From the NCBI GenBank assembly GCA_023053685.1, contig JALIGW010000001.1, forward strand, positions 48,651,859 through 48,715,858: 64,000 bases of DNA. Direction: 5' to 3'. Shown here piece after piece: positions 1-11,559 of this stretch; positions within the stretch are counted from its first letter, which is position 1, and every line of letters begins with the position of its first letter. The notes under the pieces are model-generated. The model saw only the letters and a program-made list of their open reading frames with translations, ran no database searches and was not told the origin of the DNA. This DNA is from Diadophis punctatus similis. Taxonomy: Eukaryota; Chordata; Lepidosauria; Squamata; Dipsadidae. The position numbers and the translations under genes were made by a program.

Positions 1-53
1 AAATAAATAAATAATAAATATATAAATGTTTAATATCAAGAAAATGTTCTTAC

Positions 54-321
54 CTGTATAGCCTGCCCACCAGCCCCAGGATGCCACCATGGCTAAAAGC
101 CATTTAAATAATACTCCTTCGATATACCAAAACCATTTATTATCCAACAATCGAAGAGGTTGCAGTACTATCATGTAAAGAATATAGGACGGAATAGCAA
201 CAAGGTTATTAGCAACCATGAAGCTAAATCTGATCAGTGCTTTCAAAAATATATAGCCTGCCCTTTGGGCCTTCTCCAAAGTTATAGCCATTCTTTTCAC
301 ACAGAAGTTTGTAGTCTTTTC
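54..321 (-). CDS. LPGAT1: LPGAT1 first coding exon (N-terminal 79 residues)
   Basis: Minus-strand exon of lysophosphatidylglycerol acyltransferase 1, an ER-membrane enzyme that acylates lysophospholipids. The acceptor reads ...TTATCCTGTAG before 321, and the donor after 54 is GTAAGAA. The ATG is at 291-289 with A at -3 and G at +4, so 321-292 is 5' UTR. Translation starts MAITLEKAQRAGYIFLKAL and continues through LVAIPSY, ILQPLR-like VLQPLR, FWYIEG and ends MVASWGWWAGYT plus one base (phase 1). This matches the LPGAT1 N terminus as I remember it (MAITLE, NNLVAIPSY, FWYIEG, MVASWGW). Two hydrophobic stretches (about residues 13-45 and 60-78) fit membrane anchoring. The catalytic HX4D motif of the PlsC-type domain would lie in the next exon, left of the window. 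Only this coding exon is inside the window, and no frame damage is visible. Confidence 0.93.
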
Positions 322-1305
322 CTACAGGATAAGAAAGAGAAAAATTACTCAGCATAAAGTACACAACTTCATGTTTTTAAAAAAATCCTTCCAAAAAGAT
401 TTTTATCTAAAAATATGATAATATATTTTGCAAGTATTTTCATGTTTTTAATTTTCTAGATGACTACATAAATATTGTTCTTAAATCTTTTTTAAAAAAA
501 CAATAAAATTCACTGCAGGCTAATAATGAGAATTACTTCTCTTTATTGTTGTTATATTCACAACTGCTAGAAGAAATCTTACAAAGCTGTTCCTCATACC
601 CCTAGGGTTTGTGTTTTTACAAGAATATACATTTGACAAGATTATACATTTACAAGGATATACATTTTATCTCTCAATAAGATAATTGCATATGAATTAA
701 ATCTTCATTTTCAATGTCTTAAGTATACCACAGCAAGCATATTAAAGAAATGTGCATTCTATTTGGTAACACAGAAAACCTAATTATGATATACAAAGGG
801 CAGATCTTTTGAGACAAAGAATTCCCTTTGCTCTTCCTCCATAAAAATTGTAATGATGGGTTTACACATTAACATAAAGAATACTTATCTGCCCTTTATT
901 TTGCAAGAGGAAATGTAGGTAAAGAGAAAAAATGAAAACATGCAGACTATTATGCTTTTAAGTGTATGCCTTGAGATTTTAGTGTGAAGCACTATAGAAA
1001 TGCTTTCTCTAAATGATTTTAAAAATGACAAACCCATTAATTAGCAACAAGATTAAAATTACCTCAACTCCTAACTTACAAGAAGGAAACAGTGAAATAA
1101 AAATACAAAAGCACCAGTTTAAATGACAAATAGGTAGCAAAAGGGAACAAAGACTAGAGACTCCATCCCAAAGGACTTATCTAGGAATAGGATTTACTAA
1201 ATTCAATGCTTGTATCTGGAGTACTGTATGTAGAATATTAAAAGGTTGGGGAAGGAGAATAGAAGAAAGGAAGGCTCAGCCCACACTATTCACTGGATCA
1301 CTCAC
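322..1305 (-). other. Putative LPGAT1 intron 1 (AT-rich, no gene seen)
   Basis: AT-rich sequence between the coding exon acceptor and a good minus-strand donor (CAGAAG then GTGAGTG) at 1306/1305. I recognise no repeat or ORF in it. The intron call depends on the candidate first exon being real. Confidence 0.4.
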
Positions 1306-1960
1306 CTTCTGCTGCGCAGAGGAAAGGGAACAGGAGGGCCCAGCGAAGTGGGCCTGATGGCCTTAGCAATAGAGGGGGGTGCCTTGATCGGTGGCTGCCG
1401 GTGAAGGAGAAGGAAGTGGAGGCAGTGGCTGCAACTCTGGCGGGATAACGGCGGTCTCATGGACATGGAGGTTGCTGGCTTGGACCCAACGGAATGGGCT
1501 GGGAACACTCCCTATTTCCTTTGCACTTCTCTGAGGGGGGAAAAAAGCGGAGATAGACCACTGGAAGAGCCTGAAACAGCACAAATGCCGGAGACAGCTA
1601 CGTTACAAGGGAAGGCGCCGTCCAGAAGACCTATCACACTCTAACAAGGTTTGCACAATATTCGGGGCCTACGGCGATTCGCGCGCCTTTCTCAAGACAA
1701 GAGGCTGAATTCCGCCGCAAATCACTCCGGCTGGTGTATCCGCTACCCCTCCCGGGAGGAAGAGGGCAGCAAGCGCAACTCCCGCACCTGTTGGGGTATC
1801 GGAGCGCCGTGCGCCGTAAGGCAGGAAAAAGACGCGGAGGATGTCTTAAATCTCAGCCGCCGCTGTCGAATATTTCAGATCACGGGAGCCTGGCTCGAGC
1901 TCTCTGGACATGCTCAAGTTTGCAAGGGCTTCAAAGAAAAGAGAAGCTCTAGTCGTGTCC
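1306..1960 (-). promoter_or_regulatory. LPGAT1: Candidate untranslated first exon and proximal promoter of LPGAT1
   Basis: Moderately GC-rich stretch with CpG-bearing motifs near 1670-1690 and 1740-1830. On the minus strand it ends in a strong donor match (GCAGAAG|GTGAGTG at 1306/1305), placed about 1 kb upstream of the coding exon acceptor. That is what an untranslated first exon of LPGAT1 would look like. Small ORFs here on both strands have no recognisable product. The transcription start cannot be placed from sequence; it could equally lie inside the CpG island further right, with this stretch transcribed as exon or intron. Confidence 0.35.
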
Positions 1961-2539
1961 CCACCAAATAGAGAACTAAGCGTAGTCCTCCGCGGTGCCC
2001 CAGAAGCATTTACGCTGTTTAAGTAGAGGAAGGGTAGTGAGAAAATTCTCCGTCCAAACCATGAGTTTCACCATACTGTATTAAAATTAATTTCCTCCTT
2101 ATAGGAGAGGTTGAAAGGGTAGATTTTCACAAGCGCCCCAGCAAGGGATGAACAGACACTGGAGGGGAGCATGGTCACTCAAGGTCTTTTCGAAAGCATC
2201 GGGAGCGACCCATTCACCTATATGAAGTCCCTCGAAATACACTATTATCTTACATTCACAAGAAAAAAACTAGAATTCCCCCTCGCGTCCTCTAATGGCG
2301 CGGGGAGTTGGAATCCTGAACCTTTGTTGTTCCAATTCGGAGGAAACAGAAAGGATCCTAGCGGGAATAGAGCACATTCCGGGTCAAACCCGGCCACAAA
2401 CTTTATAAAGGTTGGGAATGGGTCTCTCCCAGGAACTTGAATTGGCTCCTTCCTCCCGACTGAGAACTTCTTTCAAGGGCACTAACGGTGTGCCTCCTCA
2501 GCCTCAAGTAGGGGACCTTTCGCAAACAGCACCGTTGCC

Positions 2540-3560
2540 TACCTAGGACACTCTTGGGTCGCTCTCCTCCGACCGACCGCCGTCTTCTTCCCCCCCACCC
2601 CCCGGATTGAAAGCCCTGAAAGGGTCATGTTCCCGAAGAAGGCATCTCTCCGCTTTGGCCAAAACGAGCCCAGAAAGGCAGCCGTGGACATGACCCTTGT
2701 CCCTTTTCAAGTTCAACCTCGGGCTCCAGGGCAGCCTCCTCAAGGGCGACAGCCGCCCTCCTTCTTCTTCTCCTTCTCCTCCTCCTCCTCCTCCATCACC
2801 GCCGCCACGCCGCGCTGCTCACCCAGAGCAAGGGGAGGATCTGAAGAGAGCGCCAATGGGAAGGAAGCGCCCCGACCTCGCCTCGGGCGGCAAGGGGGGG
2901 GGTCCTTTCAAGGGCGCCAAGAGCCTGTCCCCAGCTTCTCCCCCAGGAGGGGCTGTTTCCCGAAGAGCCCCGAGGAAGCGAGGGCGACAGCGGTTTCGAG
3001 GCTCCCTCACTTATCTCGCGCCCCCCCTGTCCCTTCACTTCCCCTCTCGAGACGCGCCGCTCGCGGGCAAAGGATGGGTGGGGACTTTCCTACCTCCGAC
3101 CAGGCGGCTTTCCTTCCAGGGCCGTTTCTGAGGAGCCCGTCGGATTCATAACGGTGGCAACCGTGGCCGCCAGGGCCCTCGCCCACCTCGACTGCCGCGA
3201 AGAGGCTGCGCCGTGACCCCTCGACGCCGCCTCTTTCTCCTGCGGCTAACTCGGCTCGCCGGCAAGTTTCGCTGGCTCTCGAGGAGGTGAAAGAGAAGGC
3301 AGGAGCAGGTCGCTCACTGCAGCAAGCCCCGCTGTCTCCGGCCGATAGCTCCCTCTAACGAGCCGAAGCTTAGCAGTCTGGCTTCGTCCGTCCCTCCGCC
3401 CGCCAGTCAGCCAAACTCCCGGCGGGCTGGGCCTCAGCAGGCCGCCTCCCTCGCAGCTCCCCTCCCCGGTCCCGGAAGAGGCAGCGAAAGCGCGTCCTTC
3501 TTCCCGCTTAAAAGGAACGCGAAAGTCAGAATATCGGAGAAAAGGCGACAAGAATTGCAG
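2540..3560. promoter_or_regulatory. CpG island
   Basis: Dense GC and CpG dinucleotides, strongest from about 2860 to 3400, in an otherwise AT-rich window. This is the only long CpG-rich tract here that is not inside a transposon. It lies upstream of the minus-strand LPGAT1 coding exon, so a housekeeping-type promoter for LPGAT1 is the simplest reading; a divergent plus-strand transcript is possible. The long ORFs through it (for example 2627-3151 plus) are Pro/Arg/Ser-rich GC by-products without domains. Confidence 0.75.
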
Positions 3561-3699
3561 CCAGTAAAAATGCAGAGAGATTTAGCAGCCCTTCCCGTTG
3601 TCCTCAGGCTTGAATGGCTGTACCGGCAGCAAGAAGAGGATATGACCGAATGACTGCCTGGGCGACCTGACAGCGCCACGGCCTTTGCACAGTTCGTGA

Positions 3700-4440
3700 C
3701 TAGCGAGTCTTGAACTTAAAAAGTCGCGTTAGGAGATTAAGACTGCTGGTGCAAAAAAAAACAGCCCCACCGCCCCATGTCTCACGTGTTCTCTGAAGGC
3801 CCAGAGAGGCTGCAAAAGAAAACTTGAGCCAGGGCCTATTGAAAGTAAAACTTACTATTGTAGGCAGGAATAGGCTGAGAACTGGAAAAAGGATAACAAC
3901 GTATGGGGTGTGAGAGGAGGCCTTCAAAGGAAATCTTTAAAATAAATATGAGGAGGTTGAGTGGTAAGGAATAAAACCTCTCGCAGAGTTTAAGGAGAGA
4001 AGCTGAATGAGAATTCAGCCTGGTAATCCAGCAAGTGAAATGGGACTAAAAAGCATACAATACAATTTTGGACATACCTCTACTACTCTATCCATTCTAC
4101 TCTAATTTTCACTGTTGTTGAAGAGTGTTGGGTGCATGCATGTGTGTGGTGACCTGCATTTTTAGCTAAAAATAGGAGTGGTTGGTGCATTACTTTTATT
4201 TCTGTTTATTACTTATTGTACTTTTCTAAGCATTTACCTATATATGAATAAACTGGCTCGTCTACAAAGAAGAGGTAACCCCAAGGAAGTGTTGCAAAGT
4301 CTGCAAAAATTTAAACTTTATAAAAACACTAAAATAGGCTATTCTGCAACAACTTAGAGAAGAATTAGCATGTGCCAACAATTGTTTACGGACAAAATAT
4401 AAAGACGTTCTGATAGGAACAACTAGCTGGAAATCTGAAT
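3700..4440. other. Unannotated intergenic sequence
   Basis: Falls from CpG island into AT-rich DNA. No coding frame, RNA gene or recognisable repeat before the SINE at 4441. Confidence 0.6.
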
Positions 4441-4672
4441 AATAGCAATATAGCACTTTTCTTATATACTGCTTCATAGTGCTTTACAGCCCTCTCTAAG
4501 CGGTTTACAGAGTTCAGCATATTGCCCCCAACAATCTGGGTCCTCATTTTACCGACCTCAGAAGGATGGAAGGCTGAGTCAACCTTGAGCCTAGTGAGAT
4601 TTGAACAGCTGAACTGTTGAACTAGCAGTCAGCCTGCAATGGCTGCATTTAACCACTGCACCACTTCAGCTC
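4441..4672 (-). mobile_element. tRNA-derived squamate SINE, minus strand
   Basis: Reverse complement reads GGTGGTGCAGTGGTTAAA-like head with tRNA box-A similarity, then TTCAAATCTCACTAGGCTCAA, then GGTTGACTCAGCCTTCCATC, GGACCCAGATTGTTGG and an end of AGCACTATGAAGC...TAGCACTTTT. Same family as copies at 17242, 17745, 45381, 51245, 59727 and 62533. Confidence 0.85.
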
Positions 4673-4978
4673 AATACAGAATGTAATACAGAATGTATTC
4701 TGTATTACAATTTTAAATTGTTTTATCTATGAATCTATATGTAACCAAAATCACATAACACAAAACAACATAATTGCATGATATATCTTGGAACCATGAT
4801 AAACTGAACTAAAAGCATCTTATACAACATGCCATTGTTTTACATCTATATTGGCTGAATTAATTAAGGTGAATTCATTTTCCCTCTGACTATCAGATTT
4901 GAATTGAAATTTGCAGCAACTTTTAGAGGGACTCTGGTTTCAACTAAGACTTGCAGGAGCACATGTGATCCTGGAGTC

Positions 4979-5012
4979 TATATATATGTATATATGTATA
5001 TACCGGTATATA
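4979..5012. repeat. TA-rich alternating tract
   Basis: Short run of TATATATG/TATATAC units just left of the MITE at 5041. Confidence 0.7.
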
Positions 5013-5040
5013 TCGTTGATTAGAATATATCTTCTAGAAT

Positions 5041-5182
5041 AGGGGTGTCAAACTTGCCTAGTCATGGTGGCATCACATGATGTATCCGGACTTTTTTCCC
5101 CTTGGCTAAATGGGGTGTGGGCGTGGCCAGCACATGACGCATCTGGCCCGTGGGCCGCAAGTTTGAAGTTGAACAGCCCTGT
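5041..5182. mobile_element. Short hAT-like MITE (GTGTCAAACT family), copy 1
   Basis: About 140 bp with inverted ends (AGGGGTGTCAAACTTG at left; GTTTGAAGTTGAACAGCCCTG at right) and core GGCCCGTGGGCCGC. Flanked by an 8-bp direct repeat TCTAGAAT (5033-5040 and 5183-5190), the expected hAT target duplication. Confidence 0.85.
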
Positions 5183-5190
5183 TCTAGAAT

Positions 5191-7278
5191 ATATTCTTCA
5201 GTCGGTTATTTAGGCAGGTAGTATAGTACTAATTTGACCAGATGTACTTTGTAAAAATATTTAAGTCAAAATTTATACTGTTTGGTATTTCAGCAAAGCT
5301 AAATATTTAATACTTCAGGCTTTAATAATCATTTGGTCTGGATTCGTTACATCACTGAAATTTCAAATTATGTTTAAGATCAACCCTACCCACTGTTAAG
5401 TGAGGTAACCCTGAAGTCAAGCTTTATCTTGAATTGTAAAATCTGCAAATGAATTAAGGTGGGACATTACATTTTATATAAATTATATAAAATATAAGTT
5501 ATATTCATATTTGATAGTTTGGACAAACAAACTTTGTAATCAAATCCTTATTCTTAAAGTCAAATACATGTGACTGATGTTCATCCATAATTTCTAACTG
5601 TAAAAGTTATTAATCTGCTTTTGATAGGGTTCATGGTGTTAAATCATTGTTATACTATTGCAGGCCTGTCAAATTGGCGGCCCATGGGCCGGATGCGTCA
5701 CACGCAGGCCACACCCACCCCAGCTCCGCAAAGACAAAATCCCGCAATACATCATGATATGTCACATGACGCGATCGAGTTTGACACCAGTGTACTATTG
5801 TGTACACTTCCACAGAGGCTGTGTTCTCATAATGCTATTAGTTCATTTATTGAATACATCTCAATTGACTGGGATTGAGCAATTTTCTGTGCAATAAACA
5901 GTTATTTACTGTCACAGCATCTGAATTTACACAGCATCCCAGCAAAATAAGGAAACCAAATTTTGGTTTAGAATTACATGTGAACTGTGATTCTATGTGA
6001 ACACTATATGAAGTGTTCACTATGTGAACTATGTGTACATAGTATATGTGAACACATAAGCCCAAATTATTCAGTAAACCCCATCTCAAATAAAGCATAT
6101 CTTAGAACTTTATGCAAGTTCAACTATTTTTATGATACCTATAGTCAGTCATAACAATCTTTATTCAGCAAATCTAAATACCATAGAACATAATCGTTTT
6201 AGTAGGCATACATAGGAATACACTATGACATCCAAACAATGATATGTTTATGTAAGCAATGCAGTTTTCTACTTCAATCACAAATGAATACAGAAAGATT
6301 TAGAAAGATTTATTTCTAGTATATACAATATTCCTGAGGATAAATGTGGAACCATTATTAATCAGTATAAACAGTAATATGCTAGGTGAACTGATTATCT
6401 GAATTTGTATAAGATATGGTCGATTCCTAATAGAAATACTACTGTGTGATTAAGTTAACAATTTGCTCCACCTCTGGGAACTGCCAGCACTAAGACATCA
6501 GTGAAACTTTCTACTTCCCCTATGACTATTTGGCACACATTAAATGACAGTTTTCAGTTACAGCTAAGAGTGTCAACTTTATATTCCACAACACTGATCT
6601 TAATAGACCTTGTATATTTAATACTTCAGCCAATTATTTTTAAATTAAAAGTAAGATTATTACTATTACATAGAGTAAAATCTTCAATTTGTATAATATA
6701 TGATAATGTGTTAATCCCTTCTACATTTCAGCTTTCAGTAAGTGAGGATATTTACCTTTGAAGAAGATAGCTATCATGGGACATCATTTGACATGAACAT
6801 TGCTTATCTGTGGCCTGTCAGTTAATAGGTTTCAGATTATTTAGTACTTGACAATGTTTAACTTATTTTTTCTAGTATTTTGAGTCAAACCACATGTTAT
6901 TCAAGAGATTTCAAATTATGGTACAATATGCTACAGTTAACATGTTTGATACTTTTTTATTCCTGTCTTTCTTGTCAAAACTTCCTCTTGATGACAAGAT
7001 GATGATCTTTTCCACTAATTCAGTTGTTCCATTATGCCATTGAAAAAAGGCGATTTATTTTGCTACAAATAACCAAATACCAGTTTGAGCCAGTGACTCA
7101 AAATCGAACATAGAAGAACAAAGTCCATACCCTTTGTCCACCTGTATATGCAAGATTGTGGATAGGCTTTCATTCAGTTGCTCTTAGTCCCAGCTCCCAG
7201 TGCATAAAATAAAGATTAAATATTATCCAATTACTCTCATAAAATTTGCCCTTTGTGTTGTTCACTTTCTTACTCAAA
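5191..7278. other. AT-rich intergenic DNA, mostly unannotated
   Basis: Apart from the MITE at 5661-5792 I see no gene or known repeat. Around 6000-6060 a few short GTGAACAC/GTGTTCAC motifs form small inverted repeats. Confidence 0.55.
5661..5792. mobile_element. Short hAT-like MITE (GTGTCAAACT family), copy 2
   Basis: Inverted ends CAGGCCTGTCAAATTGGCGG and GAGTTTGACACCAGTG with central GGGCCGGATGCGTCAC. Perfect 8-bp target duplication TACTATTG at 5653-5660 and 5793-5800. Confidence 0.88.
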
Positions 7279-7286
7279 TTCTATAT

Positions 7287-7727
7287 CCGTGATGGCGAAC
7301 CTATGCCACACGCGAGCCGTCACCCCAGTTCAGCTCCAGTGCACATGTGCGCATGTCTCCCACTGGCCAGCTTAATTTTGGGTCTCTGTCGCACATGTGC
7401 AGAGGGTGGGGCGCATGTGGGAGACACGGGGGGGTTGTGCGCGGATGTGTGGGGGTCATGCACACATGTGGGGCGTGTATGTGTGGGGGAGTGCATGCAT
7501 GTGGGGGGCACATGAGGGGAGAGCATGGTCATGCACACAGGAAGGGCGGCATTCATGCATGCACGCGGAGCGTGCATGCACGGAGTGGGGGAAGTGTGAG
7601 AGTCATGCATGCATGTGCGGGGGTCGCACACATGTGAGGGGTCATGCGTGCATTGCATTATGGGTTCAGGTGGGCGCTGTTGCGCACGCACGCTTTCAGC
7701 ACACAACAAAAAGGTTAGCCATCACTA
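7287..7727. mobile_element. hAT-like nonautonomous element (GATGGCGAACC family), copy 1
   Basis: 441 bp starting with GTGATGGCGAACCTATGCCAC and ending GGTTAGCCATCACTA. Perfect 8-bp duplication TTCTATAT at 7279-7286 and 7728-7735. The interior (about 7390-7640) is a degenerate minisatellite of GTGTGGGGG / GTGCATGCATG units, which produces His/Cys/Met-rich spurious ORFs. Same family as 45976-46398. Confidence 0.9.
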
Positions 7728-7735
7728 TTCTATAT

Positions 7736-8529
7736 CATTGGCAGTAGGAGGATTGGGAGAGAGAGAAAAGATGTCATACCAAGTCTTTCATTTCTGCACA
7801 TTGCATGAGAAAAGAGAGAAGTAAAATACAAAACAGCTATTTTCAGCAATAGTCCTAAATTTTCAGCAAAATTTAATTTTGAGTTTTCCAACTTGTTGAA
7901 CTCCGGATGTACTTAACTTTAATTCCCCAAAATTCCAGCCAGTATAGGTATCACAGGACATCTTTATTCATCCGGAAGGACGCAAGTTGGGAAAGGCTGA
8001 TCTATCTTAACTCACAGTTTTGAAAATCTGACATATCACACATAAGCAGGAAAATACACTTTTCATCATTAGACAATCATTAATGAGACATCAAATAGGT
8101 ATTGAAATTTACTGATGATAATACAGAAGACCAGTTGGTATTGGCCAAATTGGCACAAATATACACTAAGACTTAATTCAGGAAGTAATTTTATTCAGTG
8201 AGCAAGACACCAGCATGAAACAATTATCAGATTTGTTTACTGCAAGTTAATTATACAGTTGCTGAAGTACAAGTTCCAGCTTGTTAATCTTTTTAAAAGA
8301 GAGTGTGAGAGAGTGCATAATGCAAAAGTACTCAAGTAGTCATTTGTATGTAGATTAAATCTAAATCTCACTCAAACTTTGTGGAAGTCCTATAGTCAGT
8401 CAGGCTGGTTTATGATAAGTTTTAGCACTTTTGAATGGCAGGAGCCTATTTTTATATGAAAAGAAAGAGTCAGCCCTTATCACATGCCTGTTAATTATTC
8501 ACCATGGTTATTGTGAGTTAATACATATT
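7736..8529. other. Unannotated intergenic sequence
   Basis: No coding region. A piece around 7880-7990 (CAAAATTCCAGCCAG...AAGTTGGGAAAGGCTGAT) resembles a worn end of a common squamate repeat, but I cannot assign it. Confidence 0.5.
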
Positions 8530-8537
8530 AACCAGGG

Positions 8538-8807
8538 CAGTGGTGGGTTGCTGCCGGCTTGGACCAGTTCTTTAGAACCGGTAGCGGAAATTTGCTGCCA
8601 CTCGCCAAACCGGCAGCGATGACTGGCAGTCCACGCTCCCGAACCGGTCCTCCGGTCACTGCAGCTTGCAAAAAAAAAAAACCTCTGCGCATGCACAAAG
8701 GCTTCTGCGCATGCACAGAGGGTAATTTCCGTGAGGTTGCACGTGCGCAAAATGCGCATTTCATCGCGATGCGAACCGGTAGGGAAGGTAAGTAGAACCC
8801 ACCCCTG
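8538..8807. mobile_element. hAT-like MITE (CAGTGGTGGGTT family)
   Basis: Left end CAGTGGTGGGTTGCTGCC, right end AAGTAGAACCCACCCCTG, with internal GAACCGGT motifs. Perfect 8-bp duplication AACCAGGG at 8530-8537 and 8808-8815. Contains two TGCGCATGCACA cores (first at 8686-8697) with short inverted flanks. Confidence 0.9.
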
Positions 8808-8852
8808 AACCAGGGAGACAAATTATTATTTATATAATGCTATTTTCAAAGA

Positions 8853-8980
8853 TTTTATCCTCTTCTTTTGGTATAAGTCAGACAGTTAAGTCAAATGGAA
8901 TGATAAATGATAATAATGACACTAAAGAGAGTGTCTACCAGTAAAATAGATTTATGACAGAAAAATGTAAAGTATTTGAA
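8853..8980. repeat. Unidentified duplicated segment, copy A
   Basis: About 130 bp beginning TTTTATCCTCTTCTTTTGG and ending AGAAAAATGTAAAGTATTTG. A similar copy, roughly 85% identical by eye and in the same orientation, is at 12917-13042. Neither inverted ends nor a LINE/SINE signature is visible. Confidence 0.6.
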
Positions 8981-9675
8981 AGCAGTTAAGTCCTACAACA
9001 AGGAAATGCTTTTTTGGTCTATTGGTCTTCCGCAAACTGAACCAGGGTCCTTTATGGGAGACTGGTGAAAAAAGATAAGATGGCAGCCATGACTGAGAAA
9101 TTGAAGTTCCATCCTTCTTTGTGTGACTCACATAAATATTACTTATTATGATACTGTATAGGGAAGAAAGAATGGCCTTGAGGAATAGGAGAAAGAGCTG
9201 CTATCAACAATCAGATAAAAGAGAACCTGGTGCAGAGGAGGAAATATGAATGTAAATGTTTCAGATACAACCCTCCCTCATTCTCACAAAGATAAAGGGT
9301 TGGGAGCACATTAACCCTTGAATGATTGTTATTGCAACATTGCAATAAAAAGTAGTACAGTATTGAACTATATGGCATTGGATTCTTAGTATGATCTACT
9401 TTCAAAGGGCTGACAGTACCAAGAAATAGTGCAGAGGTAAAAAGTTTCACAAGCTCAAGTAATATTTAATACTTTAAAAAGTCATGGAGGCCTGTCTCGC
9501 TTTAAAAAAACAAACCAGGAAAAACTAAAGGCATAGAAAACAGTACGGAATATTGTATGGAAAAATATATAAAATTTAATGTAGGAGGGGAAATTTCTGG
9601 AATCTTGAATAGGGAGCATTTATGTTGCAATATTTTGTTGTATATCATTCTGGTTAATATCAAATATGCTGTGCA
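8981..9675. other. Unannotated intergenic sequence
   Basis: No coding frame or repeat recognised between the duplicated segment and the TTTA microsatellite. Confidence 0.55.
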
Positions 9676-9680
9676 ATACT

Positions 9681-9746
9681 TTTATTTTATTTTTTTATTT
9701 ATTTATTTATTATTTATTTATTTATTTATTTATTATTTTTATCTAT

Positions 9747-9813
<67 letters not shown>

Positions 9814-9816
9814 TTT
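9681..9816. repeat. (TTTA)n microsatellite, tail of the adjoining LINE
   Basis: About 135 bp of nearly pure TTTA units. It sits at the 3' end of the minus-strand LINE at 9817-11545, so on that strand it is the element's (TAAA)n tail, apparently expanded. Confidence 0.9.
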
Positions 9817-11545
9817 TGTCAAGCATGTATTAGATAACAGATATAAGTATAAACATAACTATGAATACATGAAATGGATACGAATAAAAGGGAACATTAG
9901 GGCAGGGACGGTAGGCACGCTGGTGCGCTTATGCACGCCCCTTAAATACCTCTTAGGAATGGAGTGAGGTTGACAGTAGACAGTCTAAGGGTAAAGTTTT
10001 GGGGGTTTGGGGAAGAAACCATGGAGTCAGGTAGTGCATTCCAGGCATTGACAACTCTGGTACTGAAGTCGTATTTTCTGCAATCAAGTTTGGCACGGTT
10101 TACCATAAGTTTGTATCTATTATGTGCTCGTGTATTATTGTGGTTGAAGCTGAAGTATTCATTGACAGGTGGGACATTGTAGCAGATAATTTTATGTACT
10201 ACACTTAGGTCGGACTGAAGACAGCGAAGTTCTAAGTTGTCTAAGCCCAAAATTTCAAGTCTGGTGGCATAAGGTATTCTGTTACGAGCAGAGGAGTAGA
10301 GGACTCTTCTTGTGAAATATCTCTGGACTCGTTCAATTGTATTAATGTCCAATATGCAGTGCAGGTTCCAGACAGATGAGCTGTATTCAAGAATTGGTTT
10401 AGCAAAAATTTTGTATGCCCTAGTTTGCAGTTCAATATTACCGGAGAAGAAGCTACGCAAGATTAGGTTAACAACTTTTAATGTTTTGGCAATGCTGTTA
10501 CAGTGAGCTCTGGCACTTAGATCATTAGAGATGAGTACACCAAGGTCCTTGACAGAGTGAGGGTCATCTACAAGGTCATATCCGCCCAGCTTGTATTTTG
10601 TGTTTTGATATTTTTTTTTGTCAATGTGTAAGACAGAACATTTGTTGGTTGAGATTCAGAGTTGGCAATTGTTTGACCATTCTAACAGTTAGTCAAGGTC
10701 TTTTTGTAGGGTAGCAGAGGTGGTGTTGAATAATTTTACATCATCTGTGAAGAGAACACAGTTGCTTATAATATGATCACAAAGGTCGTTTATGTAAAGT
10801 ATAAAGAGTGTGGGTCCTAAAACACTTCCTTAGGGGACACCGCTGTTAACTGGTGCAGGGTTTGATAGGGCATTCCCTATTTTGACTAATAGGAACGCAG
10901 CTATCCACTTATGCAGGGATCTGGAAATACCATAAGATTTTAGTTTTAGTAGTAGTTTGTTGAGTATTACTGAATCAAAGGCTTTACAGAAGTTTATATA
11001 AATTGCGTCTATTGCTTTACCCTGGTCGAGTTGAGAAGTCCATATGTTTTTGCAGTGTAAGAGTTGGAGATTGTAGGACAATTTTTTTTCTGAAGCCAAA
11101 CTGCTTGTTTGAGAGTAGGTTGTTGGTCTCTAAGTAGAGGGTAATGGATTGGTTTATGACTGATTCCATGACTTTGCATGTGACGCAACATAATGAGATT
11201 GATCTGTAATTTTCAACTAGGCTGAGGTCACCCTTTTTGAAGATAGGGATGACCATGGCTAGTGACCATAAGCTAGGCAAGGAGCTGGTTTTGAAGGATG
11301 TTTCATAGATTATGCTAAGAGGTTCTGCTATGGTGGTTGAGAGCTTTTTAAAGAAGTAGGCACATAATCCATCAGGGCCAATAGATAGAAATGGTTTTAG
11401 GTTGCGTAGTGCCTTTTCAACGGCATCTTCTGTGAAATCGACATGTAGTAGATCATTGTGATTAGTTGTGGTATGATTTGGAAATGTGGGGCATGATCCA
11501 TTGCTGTTTACAAAGACTGAACCGAATAATGTGTTGAAGAGGTTG
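9817..11545 (-). mobile_element. CR1-like LINE fragment with reverse transcriptase remnants
   Basis: The minus strand translates, with frame breaks, into a non-LTR reverse transcriptase of CR1/L3 type. Recognisable pieces in order: VIPIFKKGD and ENYRSISL near 11250-11215; NLLSNKQFGFRK near 11120-11090; INFCKAFDSV near 11000-10975; SYGISRSLHKWI near 10930-10900; LGPTLFILYINDL then LFTDDVKLF (the F-x-DD active-site region) at about 10820-10725; and a C-terminal tail ending LRLSTVNLTPFLRG at about 9942. Frameshifts and stops make it inactive. The 3' end carries the TTTA tail. Same family as 26165-27490 and 54341-54717. Confidence 0.88.
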
Positions 11546-11559
11546 ATTTACTCAGAGCT

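Noticed and set aside
2627..3151. 174- and 144-residue ORFs in the CpG island
   Set aside because: GC-rich by-products with overlapping frames on both strands, no domain, and no splice or start context favouring them.
7246..7747. His/Cys/Met-rich ORFs on both strands
   Set aside because: Lie over the minisatellite interior of the hAT-like element at 7287-7727.
9557..9967. 136-residue plus ORF rich in Leu/Phe/Ile/Tyr, like a membrane protein
   Set aside because: Its hydrophobic part is the TTTA microsatellite; the rest is the opposite strand of a LINE tail.
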